From Nymphaea colorata (lineage: Eukaryota > Streptophyta > Magnoliopsida > Nymphaeales > Nymphaeaceae): a DNA stretch of 64,000 bases. Positions 36,601 through 48,150 of this stretch are shown here, piece by piece. Numbering within the stretch: position 1 is the first letter of the stretch; each line of letters opens with the position of its first letter. Below the pieces are notes generated by a model, which was not told the origin of the DNA, did not search any database, and worked only from the letters and a program-made list of their open reading frames with translations. The translations under genes and the position numbers were made by a program. Location of the stretch: contig NC_045139.1 of the NCBI RefSeq assembly GCF_008831285.2, positions 17,962,354-18,026,353 on the forward strand. Direction: 5' to 3'.

Positions 36601-39600
36601 CTAATTTTTGAAACAGATTAGTTTAATATTCATGTTATCAAATGCTCATAAGAAACAACACCTTCAATAATCAAAGAACAACGTGACGTCAGCATCCCAA
36701 TGAGTAGGTGCATTTTTCTATAAAAAGTAGTGAAAAAAAAAGAGATTCGGATTCGGCGTGTCCTTCTCGAAAAGAAAAGCTTTAATCTTTGCCGACTTAA
36801 GTAAAGGACTTGGACAAAAATACACGTATGGTACTTAGAAAACTTAAAATTTGTTTTATACAGTATGAAAACGTTAGGTGCCTTTTGTTATTCTAAAATC
36901 TTTAGATTTCGCTTTTGTTTTTGTTTATTAAACTAAATTTATTAAGAAAATATGATATTATTTTAATTTTTAATTTTTACTTGGAAAAAAACTTCTTTGG
37001 TATAAAATTTCAAAGTTCATACCCTTGTGTCTTCATAGTGAACATACGGTACAACTCTGGTACATTCTAGACAATGAACTCGATAAAGATACAACTTAGC
37101 TTTTGCAGGATCAATATGGTGATGATTGTCTGTTATTGCTCTCTTTCCTTACTTAATTCATCCTTGCATGCACGAAACGGAAAACCCATGTCTTTTAGTT
37201 CTTGACCTTTTCCAATTAGGGAACAATTGGGAGCACGACTTCCATTTGAATTTGGGACGCCAAGCAAACGAACACAAAAGTTTATGATGAGAGTTTTGAA
37301 GCCCTTAATTTTGAGCGGCGCCTTCTTCTATATAAGTCTCAATAGTTTTCCCAATGTGCAAACACGATGACATTTTAATTTACTGTGGACTTCAATTACA
37401 GGTCGTTGCTTGCTGATTAATTAATTTTACTTACTTTACGCACATATAAACTGAGTTTAAAGATTGTTAATAGTAGAGAAGCAAATCAAGCTAACCCAAT
37501 ACCAACAATATGTTTGAAGTGCCCCTCGACCAAAAAATTCCTGACTCTGCTACTCCTCCAAACTAATCACTGTCAATCTCCAAGAAGTGCTATTTGACAT
37601 TCACTCGCCAAATCGTATAAAAAATTTGTGTATAAGGCATTATATATTATATATATATATATATATATATTATGAATAAATTATCGGATCGATCCAACAA
37701 TCAGGTTAGGTAACGGCTACCGGCACAGTATCCACCTTTAACTTTAACGTGAACGAGTGGCATACTTTCTACCACTTATTTCCCCAATTGAACGTCAAAA
37801 AAAAAAATTGGAAATTGAGTTCCGACTATTGAACATGCCTTAATCGTTTTGTACCATTTATTTCCAGATCTAGTTTACAATTGAGCTTGGTCCACATCGG
37901 AGGCATGAAGTTTTTCCTGCCTGCTCTACGGCAAGGTGCTCGTGAATAATATGTTCTTCATATTTTGTATTTTGAATGAGCTTTATTTTATTTTTTACAT
38001 TTTTTGGGACAGGACGTGCTATAATATGATTTCAAAAGTAAACAAAAACCAACACAAACACATTTTTTCAAGGCTGCATCCATTTCATGTTTCACATGGC
38101 TGAAACTGAAAGACGTGAGTTGGAACACTTTTTGCGTGATCCATTAAATATATGTGAACAAATATTCAACCATTTTTTTTCTACAAAAAATACTGACCGC
38201 ATAAATGTAAATAGGCGGCAGAGTGAAGTAAAAGCTAGTGCGGGCAATTGCTCACACCAACATAGAAAATTTACTTTATTTATGTATGAAAACATAATTC
38301 ATTTTTAGTTTTTTTTTACAGTTTAAAATTAAAGCTTAAAGTTACTGAGATTCTGAACGAGATTGCAAGGTGACATTAAGGAAGGAAAGATCCTTGATAA
38401 TTTGTCTATGCTTATCCCTTAATTTTAAGCATTAAATAATTGTAACAGTTCTTGAAAATAGCGGATGCAAAAAACCATGCATTATGAATGAAAGTAATGT
38501 TTCGATTATCTTCTTTTATTTTGCTTCTTATTCAGTGGACCCAAAACACCCATCGAGCCTAAGCCATACAATCCTTTTATTATCTTCTTATATTTTGCTT
38601 TTTCCACTTTTTCAATACGATAATGGTTGGTGCCAACTATTTTTTTTAGGTTGAATTCAAAAATAAGAAAAATCTTTCCGTTTTTTGTTTGAATTCAAAA
38701 ATAAGAAAAATCTTCCGTCGACACTTCTTAGTTCTTTAAGCGCAGCCGTTTAGGCGACGGTAGAGCCGCCGGAGCCCGGTGACTGGAAGAATCGAAAATT
38801 TTCTAATTCTCGCTTTTGGGGTTTGTTGCCTGAAGACGCAAACCGCAACTTCAAGTTTTTTAACTCCTAAAAACGTGAAAAAGCAATTCCAACCTTTTGA
38901 TTCTTCCTTTTCTGGTAAAAGTCTTCAACGCGAATTGCAGCTGCTTTTCCAAGTCACCGGCAGTCAAAAAGCCTCGGTTGACTTGTGGGGGAGTCTTACT
39001 TTCCCCTCTCAAGTTTGGGCATACACTCGATCGATCGGTACCCCGATACGCGGCCCCAGCTCAGGCTCGAAAACAAACAAAAGTTAGGTGTTCCAGTTAG
39101 ACTCCGGCTGTGATTTTATTCGATTCTAACTTTCTATCCGACCCCATGCCTAGCTTTATAACTCTTTTGATCTTATATGACAGCATTCAGCAACATTGTC
39201 TAGTGCTCGGGGCTCTCGGAGAGCTTTTTGTAGTCAATTGCTCACACCACCTTGTAAAATTTGTTTTATTTATATATTAATATTTTATTTTTTTATTGTT
39301 TTAAAATATAAGCACTTCAAAATTTAAATTAAGCGTGCCTCCCAACCAAAATTAATTTTTTTGGCTCCACCAATGAGACCCATTTAATTTGGGAATTTAC
39401 CTAACGTCGTCTAGTACTGTATTATGAACGCAAGGACCATCTGGAAAGAAGGGACTCACTCACTTGGACGGTCAGCAGCCCTCAGTCAAAGTCTTTCAAT
39501 AATGGGTTAGGCCGACGTTGGGCCTTTACATGCATGGGCTCCCGCCGCCGGCTGCCGGCTGCCGGCTGCCGCATTAGTGAACAGTCACTCCAATACGAAG

Positions 39601-39912
39601 CATTTTTCTACTTTTGATCAGTATGATTGACTAAAGTACGATCGAACCAGAACCAGTCCTGGGCCAGCCGCGGCCCAGTTAATCAAGTTGGAGACTCGAT
39701 CGGCTCGACTATGCAAAGACCGAGGATTTAATTCGCTTGACCCTGCGGATGAATAATTAAAAGCTAGCACCCGAGTCAAACCGGCAAGTGGTTGATCTGA
39801 GTCTTGCAGGAAAGGAACCTGAGTCAGTCATGTACCGAAGGATTGCAAGGGCTCCGTCGCAGTTAATGAGCATTAACCCGGGTCAACGGCTGAGACCGAC
39901 GTAGCTAGGCAA
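28571..39912. other. long gene desert
   Basis: I found no gene in about 11 kb. Frames are short, unlinked and without domains. Seen inside are (TA)n at 30565-30599 and 37649-37671, a 26-bp direct repeat of 'ttgaattcaaaaataagaaa' at 38652 and 38688, and a short GGCTGCC minisatellite at about 39548-39572. A possible relative of the 5.27-kb element (ending 'tagctctgctactgg') lies at about 36010-36175. Confidence 0.45.
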
Positions 39913-40046
39913 GGTTTCAGGTGGGAAACCAAGTCGCTGCTTGAGTAAGTTGGGAAGGGATTTCTTTTCCACTTTGGCTGGGTTTCAGGTGGGAAACCAA
40001 GTCGCTTGAGTAAGTTAGGAGGGGATTTCTTTTCCACTTTGCCTGC
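39913..40046. repeat. tandem 68-bp duplication upstream of the CoA ligase
   Basis: Two copies begin with GGTTTCAGGTGGGAAACC at 39913 and 39981 and run through GATTTCTTTTCCACTTTG. The second copy lacks the CTG in 'gtcgctgcttgag'. The start is itself a palindrome-like hairpin (GGTTTC...GAAACC). It lies about 300 bases upstream of the TATA box. Confidence 0.85.
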
Positions 40047-40338
40047 AGCATACAGTTCTCCGGCAACGTCAGCTTCGCTTTTCGTTGGTCTCCGACAGAA
40101 AAAGCCGTCTTCCGTGAACACCACAGAAGAAAGACGACAACTAAGGGAGAGGGGCCTCCGTCGCTTTCACTAAAACTAAATAATATGAGTTCAAAATAAA
40201 ATTCAAGTAATCAAAGTCAAAAGTCTTTATTCAAGCATTCCTTGCAACCTCACTGCAGCTTCCTATCTCTCTCTTCTGAGCGTAGGATCCGCTTGGATCC
40301 CGGGGTCCTTTGATGCCTCCCTTGTCACAGAAAAAAAC

Positions 40339-40345
40339 TATATAA
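40339..40345 (+). promoter_or_regulatory. TATA box of the CoA ligase
   Basis: TATATAA sits about 235 bases before the ATG, followed by a C-run (about 40367-40378) and a CT-rich leader. The leader contains no upstream ATG, so translation should begin at 40580. Confidence 0.65.
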
Positions 40346-40579
40346 GGTTCCCTTCTCCCCCCCCCCCCAAGCACAAGCCGCAGAAGAAGCTCCCTCTTTT
40401 CTCAACTCTCCCTCTCCTCCTCCTCTCTCCTACATTCTCTGCTTCTCGGTAGAAACGAGACACACTCACATCTCCAGAACTTCGCCTCTCCCTCTCTCTC
40501 TTAGAGGAAAGAAGAGGACCGCCATTAATTTCCCAGACCTTCTTTTGAACCTTCATTCCCTCTCCCGCCAGCAGAGACG

Positions 40580-42361
40580 ATGGACCAGCTCGCAAAGTGC
40601 CCGGCCAACTACGTCCCCCTGACGCCCACCACTTTCTTGCAGCGGGCCGCCAGCGTCTACGCCGAGAGGACATCCATCATCTACGGCGGCCTCAGCTTCA
40701 CCTGGAAGCAGACCTACGAGCGGTGCCGGCGCCTGGCCTCCTCCCTCCGCTCCCTCAACATCGGCAAGAACGATGTCGTCTCCGTCCTCGCTCCCAACAT
40801 CCCCGCCATGTACGAGATGCACTTCGCCGTGCCCATGGCGGGCGCCGTGCTCAACACCATCAACAGCCGCCTCGACGCGAATTCAGTTGCGACCATTCTC
40901 CGCCACTCCGAGGCCAAGATGCTGTTCGTCGACTGCCAGCTCGTCCGGCTCGCCCGTGACGCGATCATGCTGCTTGTCGGCGACGCCGTCGACTCAATGG
41001 CGCACGCCGGCGCCTGCCCGGTGCCGCTGGTGGTCGTTATCGACGACCTGGACAAGCCCACCGGCGCCCGAATGGGGGAGCTGGAGTATGAGCGCCTGGT
41101 TGGGGCTGGGGACCCTGGCTTCACACCGGCGCCGCTGGAGGACGAGTGGGAGCCCATTACCCTCAACTACACCTCCGGCACCACGTCGGCGCCCAAGGGC
41201 GTGGTTTACAGCCACCGTGGGGCCTACCTCAGCACCCTCAGCCTGGTGATGCAGTGGGACATGCCCACCGCCCCCGTCTACCTCTGGTCCCTCCCCATGT
41301 TTCACTGCAACGGCTGGACCTTCACCTGGGGAGTCGCCGCCCGCGGCGGCACCAACGTCTGCATTCGCAACACCAGCGCCGCCGAGATCTACCGCGCCAT
41401 TGCCGACCACGGCGTCACCCACATGTGCTGTGCCCCCATCGTCTTCAACATCATCCTCAACGCCACCCCCGCCGAGCTCCGGCGCGTTGACCGGACGGTC
41501 GAGATCCTCACCGGCGGGGCCCCACCACCGGCAGCGCTGCTCCAGCAGATCGAGGAACGTGGCTTCCACGTTACCCACGCGTACGGTCTTACGGAAGCAA
41601 CCGGGCCGGCTCTGGTGTGCGAGTGGCAGACACAATGGGACGAGCTGCCCTGCCAAGACCAGGCCAGGCTGAAGGCCAGGCAAGGCGTCGGCGTCCTGAG
41701 CCTCGCCGATGTCGACGTTAAGGACCTGGCCACGATGGCGAGCGTGCCGCGCGATGGCCACACTGTCGGCGAGATCGTGCTGCGCGGTAGCAGCATCATG
41801 AAGGGTTACCTCAAGGACCCCGCTGCAACCCAGGAAGCATTCAAGGGCGGCTGGTTCCGGACCGGCGACGTTGGCGTCATCCACGCCGACGGCTACGTGG
41901 AAATAAAAGACCGGTCGAAGGACGTGATCATCTCCGGGGGCGAGAACATCAGCAGCGTCGAGGTCGAGGCCGTGTTGTATGGCCACCCGGCCGTGGCCGA
42001 GGCCGCTGTAGTGGCAATGCCTCACCCGCACTGGGGCGAAACTCCCTGCACGTTTTTGGCGCTCAAGGAAGGGTTCGCCAAGGAAGGAGTGGAGCAGGAG
42101 GAGATGGTGTCCTTCTGCCGGAAGAAGCTGCCGGGTTACATGGTGCCGAAGAAGTTCGTGTTTCTGCCGGAACTCCCCAAGACATCGACGGGGAAGATCC
42201 AGAAGTTCCAGCTCAGGGTCATGGCCAGAGGCTTGAGTGCAGGCAACGCCGGCGCGCCCAAGAGGATGCCGTCGTTCAAGAGACAGAGCTCCATGCCCAA
42301 AGTGAAGCAGTACAACAACAACAGCCACCACCAGCCGGTGATGGCCAGGTCTCGCTTGTGA
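40580..42361 (+). CDS. peroxisomal acyl-activating enzyme, trans-cinnamate:CoA ligase (CNL)-like, intronless
   Basis: A single 593-residue frame of the AMP-forming acyl-CoA ligase family. It joins a carboxylic acid to CoA through an acyl-AMP. Visible motifs are the AMP/P-loop YTSGTTSAPKG (197-207), HAYGLTEATG (333-342), GWFRTGD (424-430), RSKDVIISGGENISS (445-459) and PKTSTGKIQK with the catalytic lysine at 539. The N-terminus (CPANYVPLTP) and words such as AMYEMHFAVPMAGAVLNTIN are close to plant AAE/CNL enzymes, which activate cinnamate for beta-oxidative benzenoid synthesis. The substrate here is inferred and could be another short or aromatic acid. It ends in SRL, a PTS1 peroxisome signal. 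Residues about 551-590 form an unusual basic, Asn/Gln/His/Ser-rich tail between the enzyme core and PTS1. Third codon positions are very GC-rich. Start chosen because no ATG precedes it in the leader. Confidence 0.92.
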   Translation: MDQLAKCPANYVPLTPTTFLQRAASVYAERTSIIYGGLSFTWKQTYERCRRLASSLRSLNIGKNDVVSVLAPNIPAMYEMHFAVPMAGAVLNTINSRLDANSVATILRHSEAKMLFVDCQLVRLARDAIMLLVGDAVDSMAHAGACPVPLVVVIDDLDKPTGARMGELEYERLVGAGDPGFTPAPLEDEWEPITLNYTSGTTSAPKGVVYSHRGAYLSTLSLVMQWDMPTAPVYLWSLPMFHCNGWTFTWGVAARGGTNVCIRNTSAAEIYRAIADHGVTHMCCAPIVFNIILNATPAELRRVDRTVEILTGGAPPPAALLQQIEERGFHVTHAYGLTEATGPALVCEWQTQWDELPCQDQARLKARQGVGVLSLADVDVKDLATMASVPRDGHTVGEIVLRGSSIMKGYLKDPAATQEAFKGGWFRTGDVGVIHADGYVEIKDRSKDVIISGGENISSVEVEAVLYGHPAVAEAAVVAMPHPHWGETPCTFLALKEGFAKEGVEQEEMVSFCRKKLPGYMVPKKFVFLPELPKTSTGKIQKFQLRVMARGLSAGNAGAPKRMPSFKRQSSMPKVKQYNNNSHHQPVMARSRL

Positions 42362-42389
42362 GCGAGTTGTTCGGAGACAATAACGGCAA

Positions 42390-42409
42390 AAAAAAAAAAA
42401 AAAAAAACT
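42390..42409. repeat. A-tract in the 3' flank of the CoA ligase
   Basis: About 20 A residues start some 28 bases after the stop codon. It is genomic and followed by non-repetitive sequence. Together with the lack of introns it raises the question of retroposition, but no target duplication is evident. Confidence 0.6.
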
Positions 42410-42693
42410 TTGCCTTGCAAGCCTGGCCAATGTGTACATAGCTTCTCTTCTTCGCCCTCACTCAGTAAAGGGCTGCCTGCAGTTTACGTAATTTTTGTTT
42501 CGATTTATTTGTTTATAAAACTTATTTGTTCCTTAATTCATAAATATGAGACTTCTTTTCTAGTCTATACTTTCTGCTTAGTTGTTGAACTTACTATAAT
42601 GATTATATATTTATTCTACCATTCAGTCCAGAGCGGAAGTTTCCACTTTCCCTCTGTTATTCTTCAACTCCCAGAGAGCACCCGAAAAAATTA

Positions 42694-42699
42694 AATAAA
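42694..42699 (+). terminator. AATAAA, candidate poly(A) signal of the CoA ligase
   Basis: First clean AATAAA downstream of the stop, about 330 bases away. Plant signals are loose, so a nearer variant may be used. Confidence 0.3.
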
Positions 42700-44229
42700 A
42701 AACTGGTTGCCCCAACCCCTCAAAGATATGACTAGTCTTCAAAAAAGAAGAAGAGGTGGGAAGAAATATTAAATCAAAGAAATGAATTCTCTTCACGGTT
42801 TTCCCTATTACACAATGCCAGATTTAATTTAAGCAAGAAAATGCAGTTTTTGTCAAGGGGCGCGCTTTTATCCTGCTTTCTTTCTTCGTGCATGTGTAAG
42901 AATCAAAGCCTCAACTTTCAAAGGTCAGAAACTTTCTACAAGCGCGAGAAAATTGAAGAACTCTATGGTTTGAAAGCTCAGCTTCTCAAATGTAATGGCC
43001 CCCTCAACATGTAAACCAGGCTATTTAAAAATTACAAACTGTTCATCTTCATTGTTTATCATATTGAAAGCTTTAATGCTCGTGAAAATTGAAGCAAAAG
43101 CTCGCAAACCAGAGGGCCGAACATACACGTTCTGAACAACCGATCAGAACCCGCGCACCGTCACACGCACAAAACGACGTCAGTTAAATTGTTTTTTAGA
43201 TTGAAGGTCAGGCCCCGCCACCAAAAAGCTTTATTGCAGCAAATAACTGGAGAAACAGAACGGTAAATCTGAAACATTATCAAGAAGTTGTCAGCCAAAT
43301 AATTCAAGCAAGAGTTCGGTCTTCGGTACCTTCACCATTTTTATATCTCAAAAGATATCCGACCGAATATGCCTCCTAAAGATATTATGCATAACATATT
43401 AGGATAATGCGGATCGAAATTGAGCTTAAAATTGTCTAATGACTTCCAAATATATATGAGAAAAGAAATCCGAATTTGAGACAAATACAGCCGGAAAAAT
43501 ATAAAACCAGGAAGACATATCCAGGACAATGGGCTCTCTATTGGGATAAAATGAATCCAATGGAAGGTGGAGATAGCGGTTCGTATCCCCTTGTCTTCTT
43601 CTCTTTCCCCCACCATGTTTGTGTCCTTCGAACGGCGGTATCGTTCCCACTTTCAGTGGACTGAAATGGCTGCAAAATGAAAAAGGGTGTTGAATGTTGA
43701 CGGAGAGCAGGACAAAAGGACAGCTCTTAATTGATCCTCATCATGCAGCACAACCTCCCCCTTTCCCTTTTTCATTTTGTCACCTCATCGCCATGCTTTA
43801 GCACAGAAGGATCTTGAGCCATCTTCCGTTGCGAAATCCTCTCCCTAGAAGCTGAAATAATTATCAGTGTTAGCTCTAAGTTGCTTAAGACACATCTATA
43901 TGTACAGTTGATTTTATAGAAATGTCAGTTCTTCTGCCATTTATTGCCTCCGGTAACATTATTAAAAAATGAAGGGGCATTTGATTGCCCTTGATCTAAG
44001 TTTCTTAAAGTCTTTGAAATGCATGGATTTAAGATCAGGCCTTCCCCATCTAAACTTAAGTCGGATCTTTTTTTCAATGTAAAATATTGGTAGAGTGAGG
44101 ATTTGAAGTGCAGATCTTACGTCTGATCTAAGGCCTTTCTAGTTTCATGAATCTAGATTTTGCTATGAATCTTTTGTCACATCGACAAAAGCGATTCACA
44201 TCAGACCCATGCCACATCCTGTCGCTTGA
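42700..44229. other. spacer, no gene seen
   Basis: No gene is supported. At 43976-44150 the sequence 'ggggcatttgattgcccttg' with an inverse-looking 'ctgatctaaggcc' end may be another small inverted-repeat element related to the one at 25.3 kb. This is weak. Confidence 0.35.
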
Positions 44230-47215
44230 CTGGTTTCCTAATTGTAGCTATAGGTTGGATCTGTGGGACAGATGAGACAAAATACGTCTTTGTTCTGCTG
44301 GTTTCTTGATATAAAGCCACTCAGGCAGCCACTTGTTTCCCCACCGAAAAGCTCTTCCTATCGTTTTGACTTGGCATTTCGGAACTCATAAATTAATTCA
44401 TGGGTTTGATGTGAAACTACAGTACAGTCTTACATGTATGAATTTTATATATAACCACCACTTGGGTACCCCTTGTTTCTCCGCCAAAGTCTTCCTACTG
44501 TTTTGCCTTCACAAAAGAAGCGCAGCTTGGTATTGAATTTTAGCTTTTTTCAACTTAATCGTCATCTTAATTATCAACTTAAGTCTGCAAAAGCATTAGA
44601 TTGCCTTTGGTTTTAAATCCGTTGGTTTGGATGACACACTTTTGCTGATGCAATAAAAGATTCACACTTAAATTCATAGATATCATCAAGTTAAGAATTT
44701 GTTAAGTCGTATCGAGATCCTCATCTTACTCCTTTATGATGACAAAAAGTTCTAAAAAAATGAGAAGGGGGTCATAATCATAAACATCAGATCCTGAGAA
44801 TTCTAAAAGCAGAGGAGATCAAAAGTATTAAATACCCCTTTAGTGGTATCGCCTTCTTGACTTTGTCAGGCTAGAATGTAGAGAAAATGACAGAATACTG
44901 TCTGTCATCCCTTTGTGTCAATTATATCCAAGTCGTCAATTTCATACCAGTTTTAACTGCAAAATCAGATACAATTAATTGTACAAGTTCGGATAAGTAG
45001 ACAATCTTGGATTTGTTCGTGATTAATTTAGATATGACTGAGTTGATAAATATGACCAGATCCGACTTCCTTATATAGAGGTAAATTTTTTTGATATTAA
45101 AACTAATAAAAGAGATGGTTTTTTTTTTTTTTTTTTACTTCTCCATCAATTAAACAACCCATTTGACTCCTTTTCTTTTTTTTTTTATTTTATACTAATG
45201 CGCCAATGGAAAGAAAAGTCAACTCTTCTTGGCTTCAATTTAAGCTTCATATAATCACATTAGTTAACTTCTTTCAAGATCTTCTCACATTCTCGTTTCT
45301 GATGTTCGGATCTTGGTACATGCATGTAAAAGTATACCCTAGTAGTTAGTCGGATCTGCAACCGGGTATGCCTTGAAATCAGATTTGTAGTCTGCAACCC
45401 ATTTATGGGGAACATCAGATTAAGTTGGGCTAAATTAATAATGATAATCAAATCAAGTATTAATGTAATGAATTTACATCTTAAGATCCAAAATGATTCA
45501 TAGTTCGTTTATAAAACTTACAGTCAACAACATGTGATCGGTATGATACTAAAAGAATGTTTGTTACGATACTATAGTTGTAATATATTTTTTTCTTGGG
45601 CACTGAGATCATGTATTCATGCATGCACGCGTAAAACATAGCGTTTCATCATATTGTAGTAATATTCTATTCACGCAATTCTTTAACCAATTTTTTTCAT
45701 TTTTGGGATGTGACCAGAAGATCGTTAGCATCGTAATTAAGCCATTAAATAATAGCTATATACTTAGTTTATGAACATAAAATTATTCGATGTAGTAATA
45801 AATTTGCAAATTTGTTCATCACATGCTTGTCCGAAGGAATTAACATCATGGGCAAATATCTGCTCGCTCATTTTCATCTCTTAAATGTTCATTTTTGGCA
45901 CAATCTGGAAAAAAAATTCATGCAGTGGAATCAACCATTCAAATGATAGTTCCTATCCACCAAGAAGGTCAATGATCCACCATTTGGGCATAAGCCACAC
46001 ATACCGTATACTAAGAATAAAACCATTCAAATGCCTACTGTAACAACCTGGCACACTCTCACATTGGGCTCGAGCCTCTGGTCCGACAGATCCCAATTTG
46101 CACCATACTAATTTCACCTAAGGTACACTACCTAAGGTACACTCTGATAATTTGACTCCTCCATAATTTGACTCCTCGATTATTTTTATGCTAACTAGTT
46201 GATTTTGTCAACAACTATGCTTGAATTCAATAGCCAGAACATCTTTGAATCTCCAGAAAATTCATTTAAATAATTAGTTTATGAGGAAATAGTCCTTAAA
46301 ACATGTTTCCAATTCATTTTGAAGTGGTAAGTTTTGTACTTCACCACTCTCAAAATTATTATCATTACCAATCAATGCTACTAGAAATCATGAACAATAA
46401 CTTGCAACCAGATTAGCAAACGTGTGATGACTTAAAACAAGTACAGTAATTCATGATATTAAATAATTGCGGTGTGTGTATTGTCAGTCGTTACCCTGCA
46501 AACTCCTGGTTTGCATTATTCTTTCTTTAGCATCCACTCAGTTTTAAGACCAAAGCCTTTTGGTAATCATTAAAGTTCAATGGTGCGGTAATGTGTCCTT
46601 TTCGCGTGCCCAAATCTTTAGAGCAGATTTATGAAATACCCACAAAAAATTTAAACGGTCAATCAACCCGTTCAAGACTTGTTCACCATTGAAAAGCTGC
46701 ACAGCTCGATTTTCGGGTCGCAGACTTCATGTTGGCCACCTCGAATATTTTAAGGCAAGTTAATTCACCTTTCCAAGTATGCGAAGCTTTTTCGGACCCA
46801 TGATAGAATGGCTGGCTAGCTTTCAAAATAATTATGGCTACTTAAGTTGATTCTATCACCGATGAGAGAAATATTTGAGTAATATAGTTTGACATCATAC
46901 AAGTGTAATGGTGAAAAGTTTTTTTTTGAAAGATCATGTACGTACCCATCAAAGAGTTCTCTCCTAGTTCGACCCATTTATTCGATGATTGAATGGAGAA
47001 TTGAAAATTTTAAGCACCACTGCAAATCCAGCCATTATCACTACCATGGTTCTATCGTAGTAACGAAAGCACGTTCTAGCAGCTTCCTCATGTAAATTAA
47101 TTTCATCATAATTGGCAACTTTCGTGACCACACGAAAATCACGTCTTGCTCATATTCATCAACATCAATAAAGATCACGACACTCTGTGGTACATGATAA
47201 ATGACAATGAAGCAG
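44230..47215. repeat. segmental tandem duplication, copy A (about 3 kb)
   Basis: This copy shares a collinear series of words with the following segment, including 'tatataaccac', 'gtttctccgccaaagtcttc', 'gattgcctttggttttaaat', 'tatactaatgcgccaat', 'ccgaaggaattaaca', 'attttgtcaacaactat' and 'tcgattttc'. The order is the same in both. No gene is recognisable. The shared start 'gatataaagccactc' looks like a TATA region, so the unit may have carried a promoter. Confidence 0.8.
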
Positions 47216-47999
47216 ATCCCAATCGAGAAATTATTGCCTGGTCTCGTAATTGTGGAACATATGAGACTAGCACGTTTATGTTCTGGTTGTTTCTTCATAT
47301 AAAGCCACTCGGGCGGCCACCTGTTTATGTTCCCATCGTTTTACCTTCACAAGCAATGCGCATCCAGATATTTGAGCCCTCTATCAACTTGGCATCTCCG
47401 AACTCGACTGGCAGCCACTGGTATAAATTGATTCATTGGTTTGATATAAAACTACAGGCGTACATTTATGAATCTTATATATAACCACGTGGGCACCCCC
47501 TTGTTTCTCCGCCAAAGTCTTCATACTGTTTGCCTTGCAACTTGTTTGTTTTGTTTGGGGATGCGGCCTCTACCTTTATTAAACAAAATTATCTGTACAG
47601 AAAAGAAAAGGATAACACCAAAATATCTGTTATCCTTCATACATAATAATAGATTTAAAAGCTGATTCAACTCTTCAAAAATACTGATACCATATCACAC
47701 AAAAAAAGAAAAAAAAAGAACCAAAGAAACATTAGTTAGCCTGCACACAAAATTAAGTCCCAAATTAAGTCCCTCCACTGCTTCATGTGGAAGGTGATGA
47801 AGGAGCCAAATTCTAACCTAAGATAAAATTTTTCAAATTTGACATTATAATGAAAATCTTTTACCAGCCTGTAGAACTTCGGCCGTAGCCTTTTTCATTC
47901 ATAGTGTTGTTGTATCCTCCGATTGAGGGCTTCCACTCTGGTGCAAATGCATATGTGACCGTCATATTCCTTATGATGTTTGAACATCTTTTCAAACAC

Positions 48000-48150
48000 C
48001 TCTGGGCAGAGCCAAAAAATTTTTATGAGGAGGTGAATTAAAGTTTCTATATTTTAACTAGGGCCAAAATATTATTTTTCAAAATTTTATATAAAACCAA
48101 TGAAATTTTCTAAAATTTACACATAAATTTAAAAAAAAAAAAGATGATGT
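48000..48150. mobile_element. relative of the 5.27-kb inverted-repeat element
   Basis: It contains 'gcagagcc', 'gtgaattaaagttt', 'aatattatttttcaaaattt' and 'aaaccaatgaaattttctaa' in the same order as the element at 5268-5411. It is part of a block present only in copy B of the tandem duplication, which shows the element arrived after the duplication or was lost from copy A. Confidence 0.5.

Noticed and set aside
40994-42439. Long open frame (481 codons) antisense to the CoA ligase
   Set aside because: It is a shadow of the very GC-rich ligase gene. It has no domain and arises because GC-rich third positions remove stop codons on the other strand.
43341-43650. Short minus-strand frames that might be a retroelement fragment
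   Set aside because: No reverse transcriptase, integrase or gag motif is visible and the frames are short and overlapping.
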